A DNA stretch of 63,471 nucleotides from Ignavibacteria bacterium (GCA_013298775.1 JAAFIV010000028.1:1-63471); one strand, 5' to 3'; counted from the first letter of the stretch, positions 34,905 through 45,308 are shown. The notes: generated by a model from the letters alone, not told the origin. Made by a program: numbers and translations.

Positions 34905-35945
34905 CTACGGACGCAGCACCACCGTACTTATCGTTGATTGCCCAATAAACAAGCCCAAACCATTGCCCGTCACATTCCAATACGGGTTACGACCAACATT
35001 ACCGAGTGGATTGAACTGCACACCTTCAAACAAGCGAGCAGAAGTCTCCAGAAACGGCTTAATTGCTGCATCGCGGGCTTCAAGTTCAACAATAATCGTT
35101 GTCGTTTGTGGGCTAAAAAGCAATATTTTCGGCATTCTTGCTTGAATATCAAACTCTGCAATGAACATCCGTCCCTGCTGGTCCACTTGCAGCTGAAAAC
35201 CCGCTTGAACACTTTGTTTCCCGTCGTCTGCCGTGCGTGGCAAGGGCGGTTGAAACCAATTTACTGACGTAAACCGCGTTTGTGATGCGTTATCCACTAG
35301 TGTTTGCTGACGGACGCTGTATAGTTCTTGTGCCTTTGTCGCAATAGGAATGAAGGGAAATGCCGCGAGATTCGTATCATAGCGTACGAAGTTTCCAGGT
35401 CCAGTTTGACGGAGAACAGGCGTTTTGCGCCAAACAAGCGGCGGCACATTTTCCGCGCGAGGTGGCTCTGGCACAAAAGTTTGCGCTTTTGCTGTCAAGC
35501 CTTTCCATTGCACTGTGAGCGCGTAGGTTTTTCCAGCTTGGGGAATAAGTTCAGGAGCTTCGTAGCTAGTCGGACCTGGAACAAGCCGTCCGCTTGTGAG
35601 TAGGCGGACGCTATCCACAACACTTTGCAAACGCAGACGGGTTTCACGCCCATCCACCGTGATACGCACATCTGCATCGCGGATGCCGATTTTATCGAGC
35701 GAAAATGTGTCTGTCGGCGAAAGGCTGCGCGTGATTTGGACATTCCGAAGCGGTTGTCCCGCAATAATTGCTGCATTGACCATGATTTTTTCTTCTTTCG
35801 GCAAATCCACATCCGAAAGCGGGACGTTTATTTCGCAACTTTGCAAAACAAGAAACAAGAGGCAAGCTACACCAAGCACAACACTCGCTGTACGCAAGTG
35901 TGGGCGGGGTTTTGAGAAATTTTTCTGTACATTCATATTGTTCAA
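34905..35945 (-). CDS. DUF4249 family lipoprotein
   Basis: A 346-residue lipoprotein of the DUF4249 type. The lipobox is LVLQSC (Cys37). The N-terminal beta domain has PKEEKIMVNAAIIAGQPLRNVQITRS (described here as residues about 49-74), followed by DADVRITVDG, and long beta stretches follow. DUF4249 genes in Bacteroidota usually accompany a TonB-dependent receptor with a carboxypeptidase-like N-terminal domain. That receptor is the next gene upstream (63 bp away) on the same strand, so they form a two-gene uptake unit. The ligand is unknown. Confidence 0.82.
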   Translation of the reverse strand: MNNMNVQKNFSKPRPHLRTASVVLGVACLLFLVLQSCEINVPLSDVDLPKEEKIMVNAAIIAGQPLRNVQITRSLSPTDTFSLDKIGIRDADVRITVDGRETRLRLQSVVDSVRLLTSGRLVPGPTSYEAPELIPQAGKTYALTVQWKGLTAKAQTFVPEPPRAENVPPLVWRKTPVLRQTGPGNFVRYDTNLAAFPFIPIATKAQELYSVRQQTLVDNASQTRFTSVNWFQPPLPRTADDGKQSVQAGFQLQVDQQGRMFIAEFDIQARMPKILLFSPQTTTIIVELEARDAAIKPFLETSARLFEGVQFNPLGNVGRNPYWNVTGNGLGLFIGQSTISTVVLRP

Positions 35946-36008
35946 AAATAAAATGAAAAATGTTGAAGCAGGGACGTTGCCAAGCTGCGCAGACGCAGAC
36001 TTGCGCGG

Positions 36009-38426
36009 CTAAAATTTGAACCCAATTCCTAGCGTCGGAACAATGCCAAAGAGCGCGTAATCTGTTACTTTGGGCGCAGAAACAAGGTCGCTCGCGGGCG
36101 GCGCACCAGAACCAAAATTTGGACGTAAGTTTTGGTATTGCACAATGCGTGCAATAGGGTTCCATCGGCTGTACACATTATAAATGCTAATATCGAAGGT
36201 AAACGGCAAATTAAACCATGAAAAATGGTGCTTGAGGTTCACATCCAAGCGGTGTGTGGGCGGCAAGGTAGAGCCGTTGCGCTCGGTGAAATCTGAGTAG
36301 CGATTAGTAAAACCTCCGCCAAAACCTCCGCTAGTAGCAGAGGGCAATCCAGGAGTACCTGTGAAGAGAAACTGCCCCGAAGGCATGGTAAATGCTTGCC
36401 CCGTTGCATACACCCACGCTGCACCTACTTCCCAACCTTCGCTAATGCGGTACGTTGCCACGACCGAGAGGTCATGCCGCCTGTCGTAGCGCGGGTAGAA
36501 CGGGCGACCATCGTTCAAGTCCGCAAAGGTGCGCCGCGTCCAGGAAAGCGTGTAGCCAATCCAACCCGTGAGCGCACCCAAGCGTTTGTTGATGAACACT
36601 TCTACGCCATACGCCTCGCCATCGCCGCGTGTAAGCTGGTTTTCGGCGGGTGTGAGGAAAGTGAAATTTGCATCGTCCTTGAATTCATAGAGATTTCTCA
36701 GCGACTTGTAATAACCTTCCACGCTCACAAAATACTCTTTTCCCAAAAAGCTATTTTCAACGCCAAGCGTGTATTGGACGGAGTTTCCGGGTAAAATTTT
36801 GTCCGTCGAAGGAAACCACGAATCTGTTGGCAAGGCAATTCCGTTGTTGATAACCAAGTGCAAAAATTGATTCGCCACCGCCACACCGCCTTTGATGGAA
36901 AGCTCTTCAATCGGCGCATAGGCAAAGGAAATGCGCGGCTCTGGCAGCAAACGATTTCCCAGCAAAAAGTACGATGCTCGAAAGCCGATATTTGCTGTGA
37001 GCTCTGGCGAAATTTCCCATTCGTCTTGCACGTAGGCGGCGGCTTCGAGCGCGTCGATAGTGTTGGATTTCAAATTCAGGAAATCAAGAAACTGTCGGAG
37101 TTGTGCATTGTTCGACTCCAACGCAATCTTAAATTGGTGGAAGGTCGCATCAAATCCCGCTTTCACGGTATGCCCTTTTGCTGGATGCCATTGCACATCG
37201 CCGCGCAGCGTAAAGTCGCGGATTTGCGATTGCGTCAGGAAGCCTGTTGTATCGCGGTCTGTTGCGGAATAAATGCGTGTTCCGAAGCGGTAATCGGTGT
37301 AGATAGCAGAAAAATTAGAAAACAAATCATCCGAAAAAATATGCGCCCAACGTAGGTTTGCCGTCGCATTGCCCCAATTTATCCCAATATCTGTGTTATT
37401 GTTCTGTTGCGGAAAGAGCGCACCTTCGTCGCTGCCAAAATATCCACTCGCGTAAATGCGGTCGTTGTCGGAGAGGCGCACATTTACTTTGGCGTTCAGG
37501 TCGTAGAAATTGTAGGTTGCGGGCGGCTTTCCATTTGTCGCGGCACTGACGAGCAAATCCAAGTATGTACGCCGCCCGGAGAGCATAAAGGTAACATTTT
37601 CCGTTATCGGACCTTCCAAGGTCAAGCGCGAGGCAATCAAACCAAGATTAGCAACGCCAGAGAGTTTTTCTTTTGTGCCTTCTTTCATGGTTAAATCTAT
37701 CACGCTGGACAATCGCCCGCCATATTCTGCTGGAAACGAACCTTTCATCACACGCACATCGCGGAGAGCGTCGTTGTTGAAGGTGCTAAAAAAACCCAGT
37801 AAATGCGAGGGATTATAGACAATCACGCCATCCAAGAGCGTTAAATTCTGGTCTGGCGAACCTCCGCGCACGTACAAGCCGCTTGAAAGCTCGCTCCCAC
37901 CTTTGATACCAGGCATAAGTTGCAGAACGCGGAACACATCTGCCTCGCCAAGCAATGTCGGTAATTTGCGAATCATATCCGATTTTACTTCAACCGTGCT
38001 AATCGTCCGCACGGATGTCGCTTCGCGTTCAGCCTGCACCGTTACTTCTTCCGAGCGTGAACTTTGTACTTCGAGCGCAATATTCTCACGCAATCCGCCG
38101 CCCTGAACCGTGATGCGTTTGCCATACAAACGATAGCCAATACCGCGTACAATGAGGAAATACGAGCCATCGGGGATATTTGGCAATGAATAAAATCCAA
38201 ATTTATTTGTCCGCGCCCCTCGAACAATAGACGCAGAGCGGCTTGCAGCACTATCGGTCGCTAGAATAACATTGATGCCGATAATAGCTTCGCCCGAAGC
38301 CGCTTCGCTAACAATCCCAGAAACAGCATGATTGCTTGCGTCTGAGCTACCTGTACTTTGTGCTGATGCGGCAAAAGGCAGTAGCAACACCGCAGCAAAA
38401 AGCATAAATCCAAAAAAATGCTTCAT
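36009..38426 (-). CDS. TonB-dependent receptor with carboxypeptidase-like N-terminal domain
   Basis: An 805-residue outer membrane receptor. A signal peptide ends near AASAQ (23). A carboxypeptidase regulatory-like domain follows (about 35-120, with GFYSLPNIPDGSYFLIVRGI). The plug has LPTLLGEADVFRVLQLMPGI and GLYVRGGSPDQNLTLLDGV, typical of the group paired with DUF4249. The barrel ends at the C-terminal Phe (GIGFKF). The ATG at 38426 gives a proper signal; an earlier in-frame codon at 38459 adds 11 residues. No cobalamin or heme riboswitch is seen upstream. Confidence 0.9.
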   Translation of the reverse strand: MKHFFGFMLFAAVLLLPFAASAQSTGSSDASNHAVSGIVSEAASGEAIIGINVILATDSAASRSASIVRGARTNKFGFYSLPNIPDGSYFLIVRGIGYRLYGKRITVQGGGLRENIALEVQSSRSEEVTVQAEREATSVRTISTVEVKSDMIRKLPTLLGEADVFRVLQLMPGIKGGSELSSGLYVRGGSPDQNLTLLDGVIVYNPSHLLGFFSTFNNDALRDVRVMKGSFPAEYGGRLSSVIDLTMKEGTKEKLSGVANLGLIASRLTLEGPITENVTFMLSGRRTYLDLLVSAATNGKPPATYNFYDLNAKVNVRLSDNDRIYASGYFGSDEGALFPQQNNNTDIGINWGNATANLRWAHIFSDDLFSNFSAIYTDYRFGTRIYSATDRDTTGFLTQSQIRDFTLRGDVQWHPAKGHTVKAGFDATFHQFKIALESNNAQLRQFLDFLNLKSNTIDALEAAAYVQDEWEISPELTANIGFRASYFLLGNRLLPEPRISFAYAPIEELSIKGGVAVANQFLHLVINNGIALPTDSWFPSTDKILPGNSVQYTLGVENSFLGKEYFVSVEGYYKSLRNLYEFKDDANFTFLTPAENQLTRGDGEAYGVEVFINKRLGALTGWIGYTLSWTRRTFADLNDGRPFYPRYDRRHDLSVVATYRISEGWEVGAAWVYATGQAFTMPSGQFLFTGTPGLPSATSGGFGGGFTNRYSDFTERNGSTLPPTHRLDVNLKHHFSWFNLPFTFDISIYNVYSRWNPIARIVQYQNLRPNFGSGAPPASDLVSAPKVTDYALFGIVPTLGIGFKF

Positions 38427-38820
38427 AAAAACTGAAAAATATGATAAATGTGAGCGCACGACAAAATACGCAAGAATCCGAATACTGTATTGTCGTACAC
38501 GAACAGAGAAGCAAGACGCAGGGCGGCTTGCAGGGTTAATTACAAAAAATATCGACTCTAGGAATTGAGCGGATGTGTGAAAATGTCTTTTTCACAGAAG
38601 CCACAGGGAGAAAGTAAAGTTACGAAAAAAAGTTACACTTCATGAAGAAAAACAGGAAGATTTCGACGAATAGGATTTTTGAAAGACAATGTTCTGGACT
38701 TTCATACCTCGTATTTTCTTTGAAAACCTAGATTTTATCAGCCACAGAGAACACAGAGTTCACAGAGAAGGAATATCGAAAATGACACTTTGTGCGCTCT
38801 GTGGCAGAAAAACAGTTACA
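38427..38820. other. Intergenic gap with small repeats
   Basis: No gene is seen. The gap contains the second copy of the 19-bp repeat (38722-38740) and, directly after it, a CACAGAGAACACAGAG-type repeat (38743-38771). Sequences of the second kind are common intergenic repeats in many bacterial genomes. No clear promoter match was found on the minus strand upstream of the TonB receptor. Confidence 0.7.
38722..38740. repeat. 19-bp exact repeat, copy 2
   Basis: Identical to GAAAACCTAGATTTTATCA at 16963-16981, and followed here by the CACAGAG repeat. Confidence 0.8.
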
Positions 38821-40206
38821 CTATTTTCCCCCGCGAATAAGTATCATTGCGGTTTGCCGAGCGTCCAAGTAGCGAACGCCTTCGGTATCATTGACAAAGA
38901 ACGCATCCTCTTCAAGCATGATACGAAGCGGCTTATCGCCCCATTCGGGGATGGGCGTTTCGGCGTTTAGTTCGATAGAATACGCTGTTTGAGCTTGCAT
39001 GGGATATTCGCCTGTTCCCGGCACACCATTTTGCATATCCCACATGCCAATCGCGGGACCAGCAGCGTGTCCGTGTGCGCCTATGGGATGCGTGTACACC
39101 GTAGCTTTTATGCCCTCTTTAGCAGTTTGTGCGAGCGTCGCTTTGAGCATTGCATCGCCCGTTGTGCCAGTTTTGAATTGTTGCAACAAAATATCCTGCG
39201 TTCTATTTGCATTGCGAAAGGCTTTTTTAATGCCTTCTGGCACATCGTTTTCTCCCGCTTTCAGCATGTATGCGTGTTGCTGGACATCCGAATTCAAGCC
39301 AAGATAAGAAATACCAATATCTACGTGCAAAACATCACCGTCTTGAATCAGCTCCGAACCAGGTTTGGCGGAGCTTGGCGCGGTGGTATTTGCAATCGGG
39401 TCGGGGCGTTGAATAGACACGGACGGATGAAACCACGTTTGCAAACCAAGCGCATTGATGCGCTCGCGGAACCACCATTCCATCTGCTCTGTCGTTGTGC
39501 GACCAGGTTTTACCACGCTTGCCGTAAAACCTTCTTGAATAATGGCGTGAGTAATGGCGCACAACTGCGGAAAATACGCCATTTCTTCAGGCAAACGACG
39601 CTCCAGCCAGCCCACGCAGAGCTTTTCTCCGCTCACACAGCGCGAGCGCAAGGAATCCGCCAGCGAGCGCGTAAATGCTTGATATTCAGTTTCTGTAATG
39701 CCGTCGGCATGAGCAAAATTCTCCGAGCGGTTTATTGCAATGCGTTTAGGTGATTTCTCGCGGATAATTTCTGCCAAACGCGTGTATTGGTCGGGTTGCT
39801 TAGCGGGATTCCACGCGCTGCGGAAAAATTTTCCTGCCGTACCAACATCGTATCGTGCAACTGCCAATCGCTCGACCGTTGTGCCATTATCGAAGAAGAC
39901 AAGAATGGTCCGTCGCCGCGCAGAGAGCCATGTTGCGGGGAGCATGGTTTTTAGTACGGGGTCTTCGTGGTATTCTCTGCCAATCAGCACCCACATATCA
40001 ATTCCTTCGCGCCGCATAAGTTCTGGTGCGAGGCGTGTGAGACGGAGCGCGAGAATAGAATCTTGCAACGAAGCGCGTTCTTGCAAAGAAAGAATGCGTG
40101 GCATCGGTACTTTTTTTGATGGCTGCTGTGCCTTCAAAGACTCACCAATGCTTGCTTGCAGAAAAAATACCAGCAAGAAAAGGAAAGAGAAATGTGTTAT
40201 ACGCAT
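38821..40206 (-). CDS. M24 family metallopeptidase (Xaa-Pro aminopeptidase-like), exported
   Basis: A 461-residue exported pita-bread-fold peptidase. A signal peptide ends near SLKAQ (about 27). The N-terminal creatinase-like domain is followed by the M24 core. The metal ligands seen are two Asp in HVDIGISYLGLNSDVQQ, a His in THPIGAHGHAAGP, and Glu in SIELNAETPIP and LEEDAFF. The enzyme would remove N-terminal residues before proline in the periplasm, but the family also includes dipeptidases. The ATG at 40206 is used because it begins the signal peptide. It is transcribed alone. Confidence 0.88.
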   Translation of the reverse strand: MRITHFSFLFLLVFFLQASIGESLKAQQPSKKVPMPRILSLQERASLQDSILALRLTRLAPELMRREGIDMWVLIGREYHEDPVLKTMLPATWLSARRRTILVFFDNGTTVERLAVARYDVGTAGKFFRSAWNPAKQPDQYTRLAEIIREKSPKRIAINRSENFAHADGITETEYQAFTRSLADSLRSRCVSGEKLCVGWLERRLPEEMAYFPQLCAITHAIIQEGFTASVVKPGRTTTEQMEWWFRERINALGLQTWFHPSVSIQRPDPIANTTAPSSAKPGSELIQDGDVLHVDIGISYLGLNSDVQQHAYMLKAGENDVPEGIKKAFRNANRTQDILLQQFKTGTTGDAMLKATLAQTAKEGIKATVYTHPIGAHGHAAGPAIGMWDMQNGVPGTGEYPMQAQTAYSIELNAETPIPEWGDKPLRIMLEEDAFFVNDTEGVRYLDARQTAMILIRGGK

Positions 40207-40309
40207 GGTGGTATGCAAAATGGTGGAAAATTTTGAAGAATAGTGCTGCAAGCAAAGGCTTTTCTATACTAAAAATGGGTAAAAATTGCATACGGTAAAC
40301 TCGCCCAAC

Positions 40310-40344
40310 GGCAGCGTTTCCGCACTCCTCAGCCGCCGGACGAG
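40310..40344. repeat. Fragment related to MITE D
   Basis: GGCAGCGTTTCCGCACTCCT and the following CAGCCGCCGGACGAG match, with few differences, the right half of the MITE at 11864-12009 (11957-11990). A weaker left arm starts at 40300. No target duplication is visible, so it is a decayed or deleted copy. Confidence 0.7.
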
Positions 40345-40407
40345 AAGAGCGTTTTACCCTTGTTGAGTATACATTTCAGATTTCATTCCTCAGATTTCAT
40401 CCTTCCC

Positions 40408-41226
40408 CTAGCCTGCTGCCGCGACGGATTGGAGAAAACGACGCGTTTTATCTGCCAAACTGCGGTCAAGGTGAAATTGGTAGTAGAGTGCAAAAAAGTC
40501 GTCAAGCTGGCTTATTTGCTGGGCTGTGAGATGGTGCTGCCCAAGGGTCTCAAGCGTAGCCGCATACAGCGTTTGCAAGGCGTGGAGCGTTGCCGGACGC
40601 ATTCGGAAGCCAGTATTGATGCGGGCATAGACCTCATTAAACGGTGCGCCGTCGGCAAGAGAAACGAGATATTCCTGTGTGGAAATTTCTTGCAAAAAAT
40701 GTTGTTGCGCCTCAGATTCGGGGCGGTATTGTGCCAGCACGGTTTCGCCAGAAGCAGGACAAATACAAGGGTTCAAGCCAAAACCTAAAATTGCCGCATA
40801 GCGAATTTGAAACCACACCAACAGCGACGGCTCTGCGCCATCTTCAACGGTATTCAGCGCAACAAGGCATGATTTCAAGAGTTGATACACTTCGCTATTC
40901 TGCTCTTCGTGTGTTTGTGAGGCATAGATAATTTCACACATCGCCAAGCCAGCCGTCATGCGGTCGAAGGACTCAGAGATATTCCGAAGCCGCACGGATG
41001 CTTCTGCGCCAGAGAGTGTGTGAAGGTCTTTGTTTTGCTTTTTGTAAAACGTCAGCGAACTGCACGCCATCGGCTCAAGGGCTGTCCCATACTTGTTTTT
41101 CGCACTTCTTGCACCATTGGCAATCAAGGAACACCGCCCAAATTCTTCTGTGTAGGCGGTCAGAAGTTTCGCAGAATCGCGGTACTTCATGGATTTCAAA
41201 ATAATTGCTTCGGTGGTGATAATCAT
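40408..41226 (-). CDS. recO: DNA repair protein RecO
   Basis: A 272-residue RecO, which helps RecR load RecA on single-stranded DNA during RecF-pathway repair. The N-terminal OB fold begins with TEAIILKSMKYRDSAKLLTAYTEEFG (positions about 5-30; typical motif T-x-x-I-V-L). A basic loop GARSAKNKYG follows and the C-terminal helical domain is complete. A single C-x-C pair (CICPASG) is left of the zinc site seen in some RecO proteins. It overlaps the end of the ppx-type gene by 4 bp and shares its promoter at 43082. Confidence 0.88.
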   Translation of the reverse strand: MIITTEAIILKSMKYRDSAKLLTAYTEEFGRCSLIANGARSAKNKYGTALEPMACSSLTFYKKQNKDLHTLSGAEASVRLRNISESFDRMTAGLAMCEIIYASQTHEEQNSEVYQLLKSCLVALNTVEDGAEPSLLVWFQIRYAAILGFGLNPCICPASGETVLAQYRPESEAQQHFLQEISTQEYLVSLADGAPFNEVYARINTGFRMRPATLHALQTLYAATLETLGQHHLTAQQISQLDDFFALYYQFHLDRSLADKTRRFLQSVAAAG

Positions 41227-42986
41227 ATTTGTAATTGTTTATCGCTCTCTGAGGCTGGGTTTGGCAACACTTCCAAGACAATTTTCTTTTCTAATACTTC
41301 TTCTAAAAGCCCCACTCGCCGTGTCGCGCTCCACAACTCAATATCTGGTGTGTCTTCACAAACGCGGCAGCTCAATTTGATGCGGAGCGTATGCCCCTGA
41401 AGTTCAAGCGCAATCGTATTGATGAGGCGTTGGCGGCGGCGGTCTAATCCTTCGGCAATACGCAAAATTCCAGCAAGAATACTCACTAAAAAACGCTTTT
41501 CTGGCGGCACGCGCTCAAAATTTTCATGCTTTGCCTTTGGATGACTTTTTCGGTGATACCGAGCAATATTTGCAATCAATTCCTCCTCATCATTGGTAAA
41601 ACCCAGTAACGGCGTGTTGCGAATGATGTAGTAACTGTGCTTGTGGTGCTGGTCGGCGGAAATGTGATACCCCACATCATGTAGCAACGATGCGGCTTCC
41701 AAGAGTTCTCGCTCGGATTCCCCTAAAAAGTGCATTTCTGCCACACGAAGCGCGTCGAAGAGCTGAATTGCGAGAAAGCGCACGTGTTCGGCGTGGTTTA
41801 AGTCCACTTGGCAGGTGTCGCACAAATTCTGCACACTTTTGTAGCGCAACTGGCTCAAATGATGGTATCGCTCAATATTAAACTGCTTTTGGTAATGGTC
41901 GAACAAAATTCCTTCACGCAGAGCATGGTCTGAAATCGTGATTTCTTGTATGCCAAGCCGCGTAATTGCTTGCTCCAAGATAAGCACTCCGCCCACGATA
42001 ATATCTGCTCGTTTCGGGTCCATGCCCGGAAGTTCTGCGCGTTTTTTCGAGGTTTTTTCTTTCAAAATGAGTTCAATCGCTTCAAGTGCTTCGGCTTTGG
42101 TAATACGAACACCATTCAAGGATTCATCGGGGTTGTAGCGATTTTTCTTTGCAAGTGCTACCGAAGCGAGTGTTTGAGCGGTTCCAGAGCTTATCACCAC
42201 GCGCTCAAAACCGCACACTTGAATAGAACGAAACACCAACGCCCATTCGCCACGAATAAACTCGCGGCATTCTTTCAATGCTTTCGGGGTAACTTTATCA
42301 TCGCCAAAGAAACGTCGTGTAAGCCTGATTGCACCGAGCTTTGCGCTGTGTCCGTAAAGCATTTCTCCGCGATACCCAACAATCGTTTCGGTGCTGCCAC
42401 CGCCCACATCAATCACGAGTGTTTTGCTATTCAGAATGGGCAGTGCTTGGAGTACACCTAAATAAATCAGTCGTGCTTCTTCATTGCCAGAAATCACCTC
42501 AATCGCAACGCCCGTTTCCTCCTGCACACGGCGTACAAACTCGTCTCGGTTCAGTGCCTCTCGCATTGCGCTTGTACCAATGGCACGAATAGGTGCATTG
42601 GCGGCTTCTGCCATCATGGAAAAACGTTTCATCGCCTCTATACCACGCTTCATTGCTTCATCGGAGAGGTATTTCATATCGCTGACGGATTCACCCAAAC
42701 GCACATTTTCCTTTGCGCGGCTGTGAATCGTGAATACGCCTTCCTCGTTTACGCTTGCTACAATTGCGTGAAAGGAATTTGTTCCTACGTCAATTGCAGT
42801 AATCAAGCCAAGTTCATCGCTTTTGTCCTTTGGAAATGCCTTTGCCGAGACATGTTCAAATGCGCTTGCTCCATTTTTATCTGCTTGTTTTATTTTACCA
42901 CTTTTTTGCTCAGAAACGTGTGGCGTGGTTTCTGAAACAATGCTTGGAATCTTCTGTGTAGGCGATGTTGTCGCACTTTTGCTCAT
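41223..42986 (-). CDS. Ppx/GppA phosphatase (exopolyphosphatase/pppGpp phosphatase)
   Basis: A 587-residue Ppx/GppA protein. The ASKHA-fold part starts with ITAIDVGTNSFHAIVASV (about 60-77) and contains VIDVGGGSTETIVG, both phosphate-binding motifs. A C-terminal HD-type helical domain has LLHDVGYHISADQHHKHSYY. The family removes phosphate from polyphosphate or converts pppGpp to ppGpp; which one is not evident. An N-terminal tail of about 55 residues rich in Ser, Thr and Lys is unusual. The ATG at 42986 is used. It is first in an operon with recO. Confidence 0.9.
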   Translation of the reverse strand: MSKSATTSPTQKIPSIVSETTPHVSEQKSGKIKQADKNGASAFEHVSAKAFPKDKSDELGLITAIDVGTNSFHAIVASVNEEGVFTIHSRAKENVRLGESVSDMKYLSDEAMKRGIEAMKRFSMMAEAANAPIRAIGTSAMREALNRDEFVRRVQEETGVAIEVISGNEEARLIYLGVLQALPILNSKTLVIDVGGGSTETIVGYRGEMLYGHSAKLGAIRLTRRFFGDDKVTPKALKECREFIRGEWALVFRSIQVCGFERVVISSGTAQTLASVALAKKNRYNPDESLNGVRITKAEALEAIELILKEKTSKKRAELPGMDPKRADIIVGGVLILEQAITRLGIQEITISDHALREGILFDHYQKQFNIERYHHLSQLRYKSVQNLCDTCQVDLNHAEHVRFLAIQLFDALRVAEMHFLGESERELLEAASLLHDVGYHISADQHHKHSYYIIRNTPLLGFTNDEEELIANIARYHRKSHPKAKHENFERVPPEKRFLVSILAGILRIAEGLDRRRQRLINTIALELQGHTLRIKLSCRVCEDTPDIELWSATRRVGLLEEVLEKKIVLEVLPNPASESDKQLQI

Positions 42987-43081
42987 AGACAAATCCGACG
43001 AAAATATCGTGATAAAATGAAGGGAAAATCTGAAAAGAATATTGGTAGCATTGCTCAGACAACGTACCAAAACGTCATCGG

Positions 43082-43111
43082 CAAAACTACGAAAGACCGC
43101 CTAAGAAACAA
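43082..43111 (-). promoter_or_regulatory. Bacteroidota-type promoter for ppx-recO
   Basis: On the minus strand: TTG (43111-43109), 19 bp spacer, TAGTTTTG (43089-43082). Exact consensus match, about 95 bp before the ppx start. Confidence 0.6.
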
Positions 43112-43326
43112 ATTGAAGTTTCGATAAAAGTGGTTCTTTGCGTTTTGGGAAAAATCTATGGTCGTGATATTTTCGCATACTGCAAAGCAGTAATAATGAA
43201 AAATGTGAGCAAAGAACGCAGATTCGACGACTCAAGAGGATGGTGTGGATGAAAAAAAATCCTCCAAATCCTAATAGTCTGGGCTTCATCAGCGTTCAAA
43301 ATAATCGTTGCCGAATATTAAGAATT

Positions 43327-43674
43327 ATGCACCACGCACAACGTACACAAAGCGCGTACAAGGAACTTTTCCAAGTTATGAAACATCGCTCAAAATATCG
43401 AAATAAAATCCATCCAGCACTATCTCACGCCGAAGTAGAGCAGATTTTAAGCGATATGCAAGGCTTTTGGGTGAAGCGCGATGACACTGCGCATAATTCT
43501 TCACGTAATGTCTCAAGTAATGCCTCAAGCCAAGCATTTGTCGGCAAAAATGAGCAAGGCGAAATTGTCTATATTGAATTCGGGATTGGTGCTGGCGACC
43601 ACTACGCTGCAACAGTCGTGCGCAAGGCTTCAGAGGAGGAACGGGCATTTTACACAACGGGCATTCTGCCCTGA
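43327..43674 (+). CDS. Hypothetical protein
   Basis: A 115-residue protein, not recognised. It has a basic first half (KHRSKYRNKIHPALSHAEVE), a central Ser/Asn run (coded by a 15-bp duplication near 43498-43530) and a beta-rich end (GEIVYIEFGIGAGDHYAATV). No signal peptide or membrane segment is seen. The ATG at 43327 is a guess; the frame is open to 43240, and 43378 is possible too. Confidence 0.45.
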   Translation: MHHAQRTQSAYKELFQVMKHRSKYRNKIHPALSHAEVEQILSDMQGFWVKRDDTAHNSSRNVSSNASSQAFVGKNEQGEIVYIEFGIGAGDHYAATVVRKASEEERAFYTTGILP

Positions 43675-43721
43675 TTTCACGACCTTTGGGGGCATTGTTT
43701 GAGCAAAACCAACGAAAAATC

Positions 43722-43752
43722 TTGCATTTCGGAGTGCAAACAACTAATTTCG
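43722..43752 (+). promoter_or_regulatory. Bacteroidota-type promoter, near match, for icd
   Basis: TTG at 43722-43724, 20 bp spacer, TAATTTCG at 43745-43752 (one C in place of T). It leaves a leader of about 170 nt before icd. Confidence 0.45.
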
Positions 43753-43928
43753 CTGTCTTTGGAACTACGTTTCAACACGTATTGTTTTGATGAAATAAAA
43801 ATCACAAGAGCCGCGTGAATCCTTTGTATTCAACTGTATTCAACAACGTTTCCACGTGTTTTTACCATGATAGATTTCCTCATTTGAATTTTTCTACACA
43901 TTTCTTTTCACACAATTTCTTTCGAGCT

Positions 43929-45161
43929 ATGAATAAAATTAAAGTCGCAAACCCCGTCGTAGAGCTTGATGGCGACGAAATGACCCGCATTATTTGGAAA
44001 TTTATCAAAGATAAACTTATCACGCCATATTTGGATGTGGATATTAAATACTTCGATTTGGGAATCGAACACCGCGACGCAACCAGCGACCAAGTAACGG
44101 TGGATGCGGCAAACGCAATCAAGCAGTACGGAGTTGGCGTAAAATGTGCGACGATTACGCCCGATGAAGCACGTGTGCAAGAATTTAAGCTCAAGCAAAT
44201 GTGGAAATCGCCCAATGGTACAATTCGCAATATCCTTGATGGAACCGTGTTCCGCGAGCCGATTGTCTGCAAAAATATCCCGCGCCTTGTGCCGAACTGG
44301 ACACAGCCAATTTGTATCGGTCGTCATGCCTTCGGTGACCAATATCGTGCGACGGATTTTGTGACCAAAGGCAAAGGAAAATTGACGATTACCTACACGC
44401 CAGAAGATGGCTCTGCGCCTATCTCGCATGAGGTTTTCAATTTCAAAGGCGATGGCGTTGCGCTCGCGATGTACAACACGGAAGAATCTATTCGTGGCTT
44501 TGCATATTCGTGTTTTAATCTTGCATTGCAAAAGAAATGGTCGCTGTATTTTTCCAGCAAAAACACGATTTTGAAGAAGTACGACGGGCGTTTCAAAGAT
44601 ATTTTCCAAGAAATTTATGAGAAAGAATTTCAAGCAAAATTCAAGGATTTGGGCATCGTGTATGAGCATCGCTTGATTGACGACATGGTGGCTTCTGCCT
44701 TGAAAATGAGCGGTGGCTTTATTTGGGCATGTAAAAATTACGATGGCGATGTGCAAAGCGACATCGTTGCACAAGGCTTTGGTTCGCTCGGTTTAATGAC
44801 CTCTGCGCTCATTACGCCCGATGGAAAAGTGATGGAAGCCGAAGCTGCACACGGCACCGTTACACGGCACTTCCGCGAGCATCAAAAAGGGAATCGCACT
44901 TCCACAAACCCGATTGCTTCTATCTTTGCATGGACGCAAGCACTCGCTTTTCGTGGTCAATTAGACAATAACAAAGAACTGATTTCCTTTGCAAAAACAC
45001 TCGAAACCGTCTGCGTAGAAACGGTAGAAAGCGGCAAGATGACTAAGGATTTGGCAGTGTGTATTCATGGCAATAAAGTTCAACATGGCGAGCATTACTT
45101 GTACACCGAAGATTTCCTCGATGCGCTGGATTCGGCGGTGCGTGTGAAATTGAGTGCATAG
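43929..45161 (+). CDS. icd: NADP-dependent isocitrate dehydrogenase
   Basis: A 410-residue isocitrate dehydrogenase of the type shared with eukaryotic NADP-IDH (not the E. coli type). It catalyses oxidative decarboxylation of isocitrate to 2-oxoglutarate in the TCA cycle. Landmarks are [18 protein letters not shown] at the start, the substrate loop KSPNGTIRN (about 94-102), [14 protein letters not shown] and the late [17 protein letters not shown]. It is a single-gene transcript with a leader and ends at the hairpin at 45266. The ATG at 43929 matches the known start of the family; the frame upstream is not conserved-looking. Confidence 0.95.
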   Translation: MNKIKVANPVVELDGDEMTRIIWKFIKDKLITPYLDVDIKYFDLGIEHRDATSDQVTVDAANAIKQYGVGVKCATITPDEARVQEFKLKQMWKSPNGTIRNILDGTVFREPIVCKNIPRLVPNWTQPICIGRHAFGDQYRATDFVTKGKGKLTITYTPEDGSAPISHEVFNFKGDGVALAMYNTEESIRGFAYSCFNLALQKKWSLYFSSKNTILKKYDGRFKDIFQEIYEKEFQAKFKDLGIVYEHRLIDDMVASALKMSGGFIWACKNYDGDVQSDIVAQGFGSLGLMTSALITPDGKVMEAEAAHGTVTRHFREHQKGNRTSTNPIASIFAWTQALAFRGQLDNNKELISFAKTLETVCVETVESGKMTKDLAVCIHGNKVQHGEHYLYTEDFLDALDSAVRVKLSA

Positions 45162-45203
45162 TTTTTGGGTACGCGGCAAAATTTCTGAACAATAGGAAAA
45201 ATC

Positions 45204-45251
45204 AGGCTTCGGTAGCACAAACGCTTTTGTCTGTGCATTTGTCTGTGCATT
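45204..45251. repeat. Element A fragment
   Basis: CTTCGGTAGCACAAACGCTT followed by TTGTCTGTGCATTTGTCTGTGCATTG, one palindrome arm with an 11-bp duplication of the end. It is a partial copy of the element at 11700 and 29215. Confidence 0.6.
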
Positions 45252-45265
45252 GAGAAGATTCCAAT

Positions 45266-45308
45266 CAACGCCACGTCGCTTTTCAAGAAGTGCGTGGCGT
45301 TGTTGTTT
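45266..45308 (+). terminator. Terminator after icd
   Basis: CAACGCCACG (45266-45275) pairs with CGTGGCGTTG (45293-45302), followed by TTGTTT. The T run is imperfect. Confidence 0.65.
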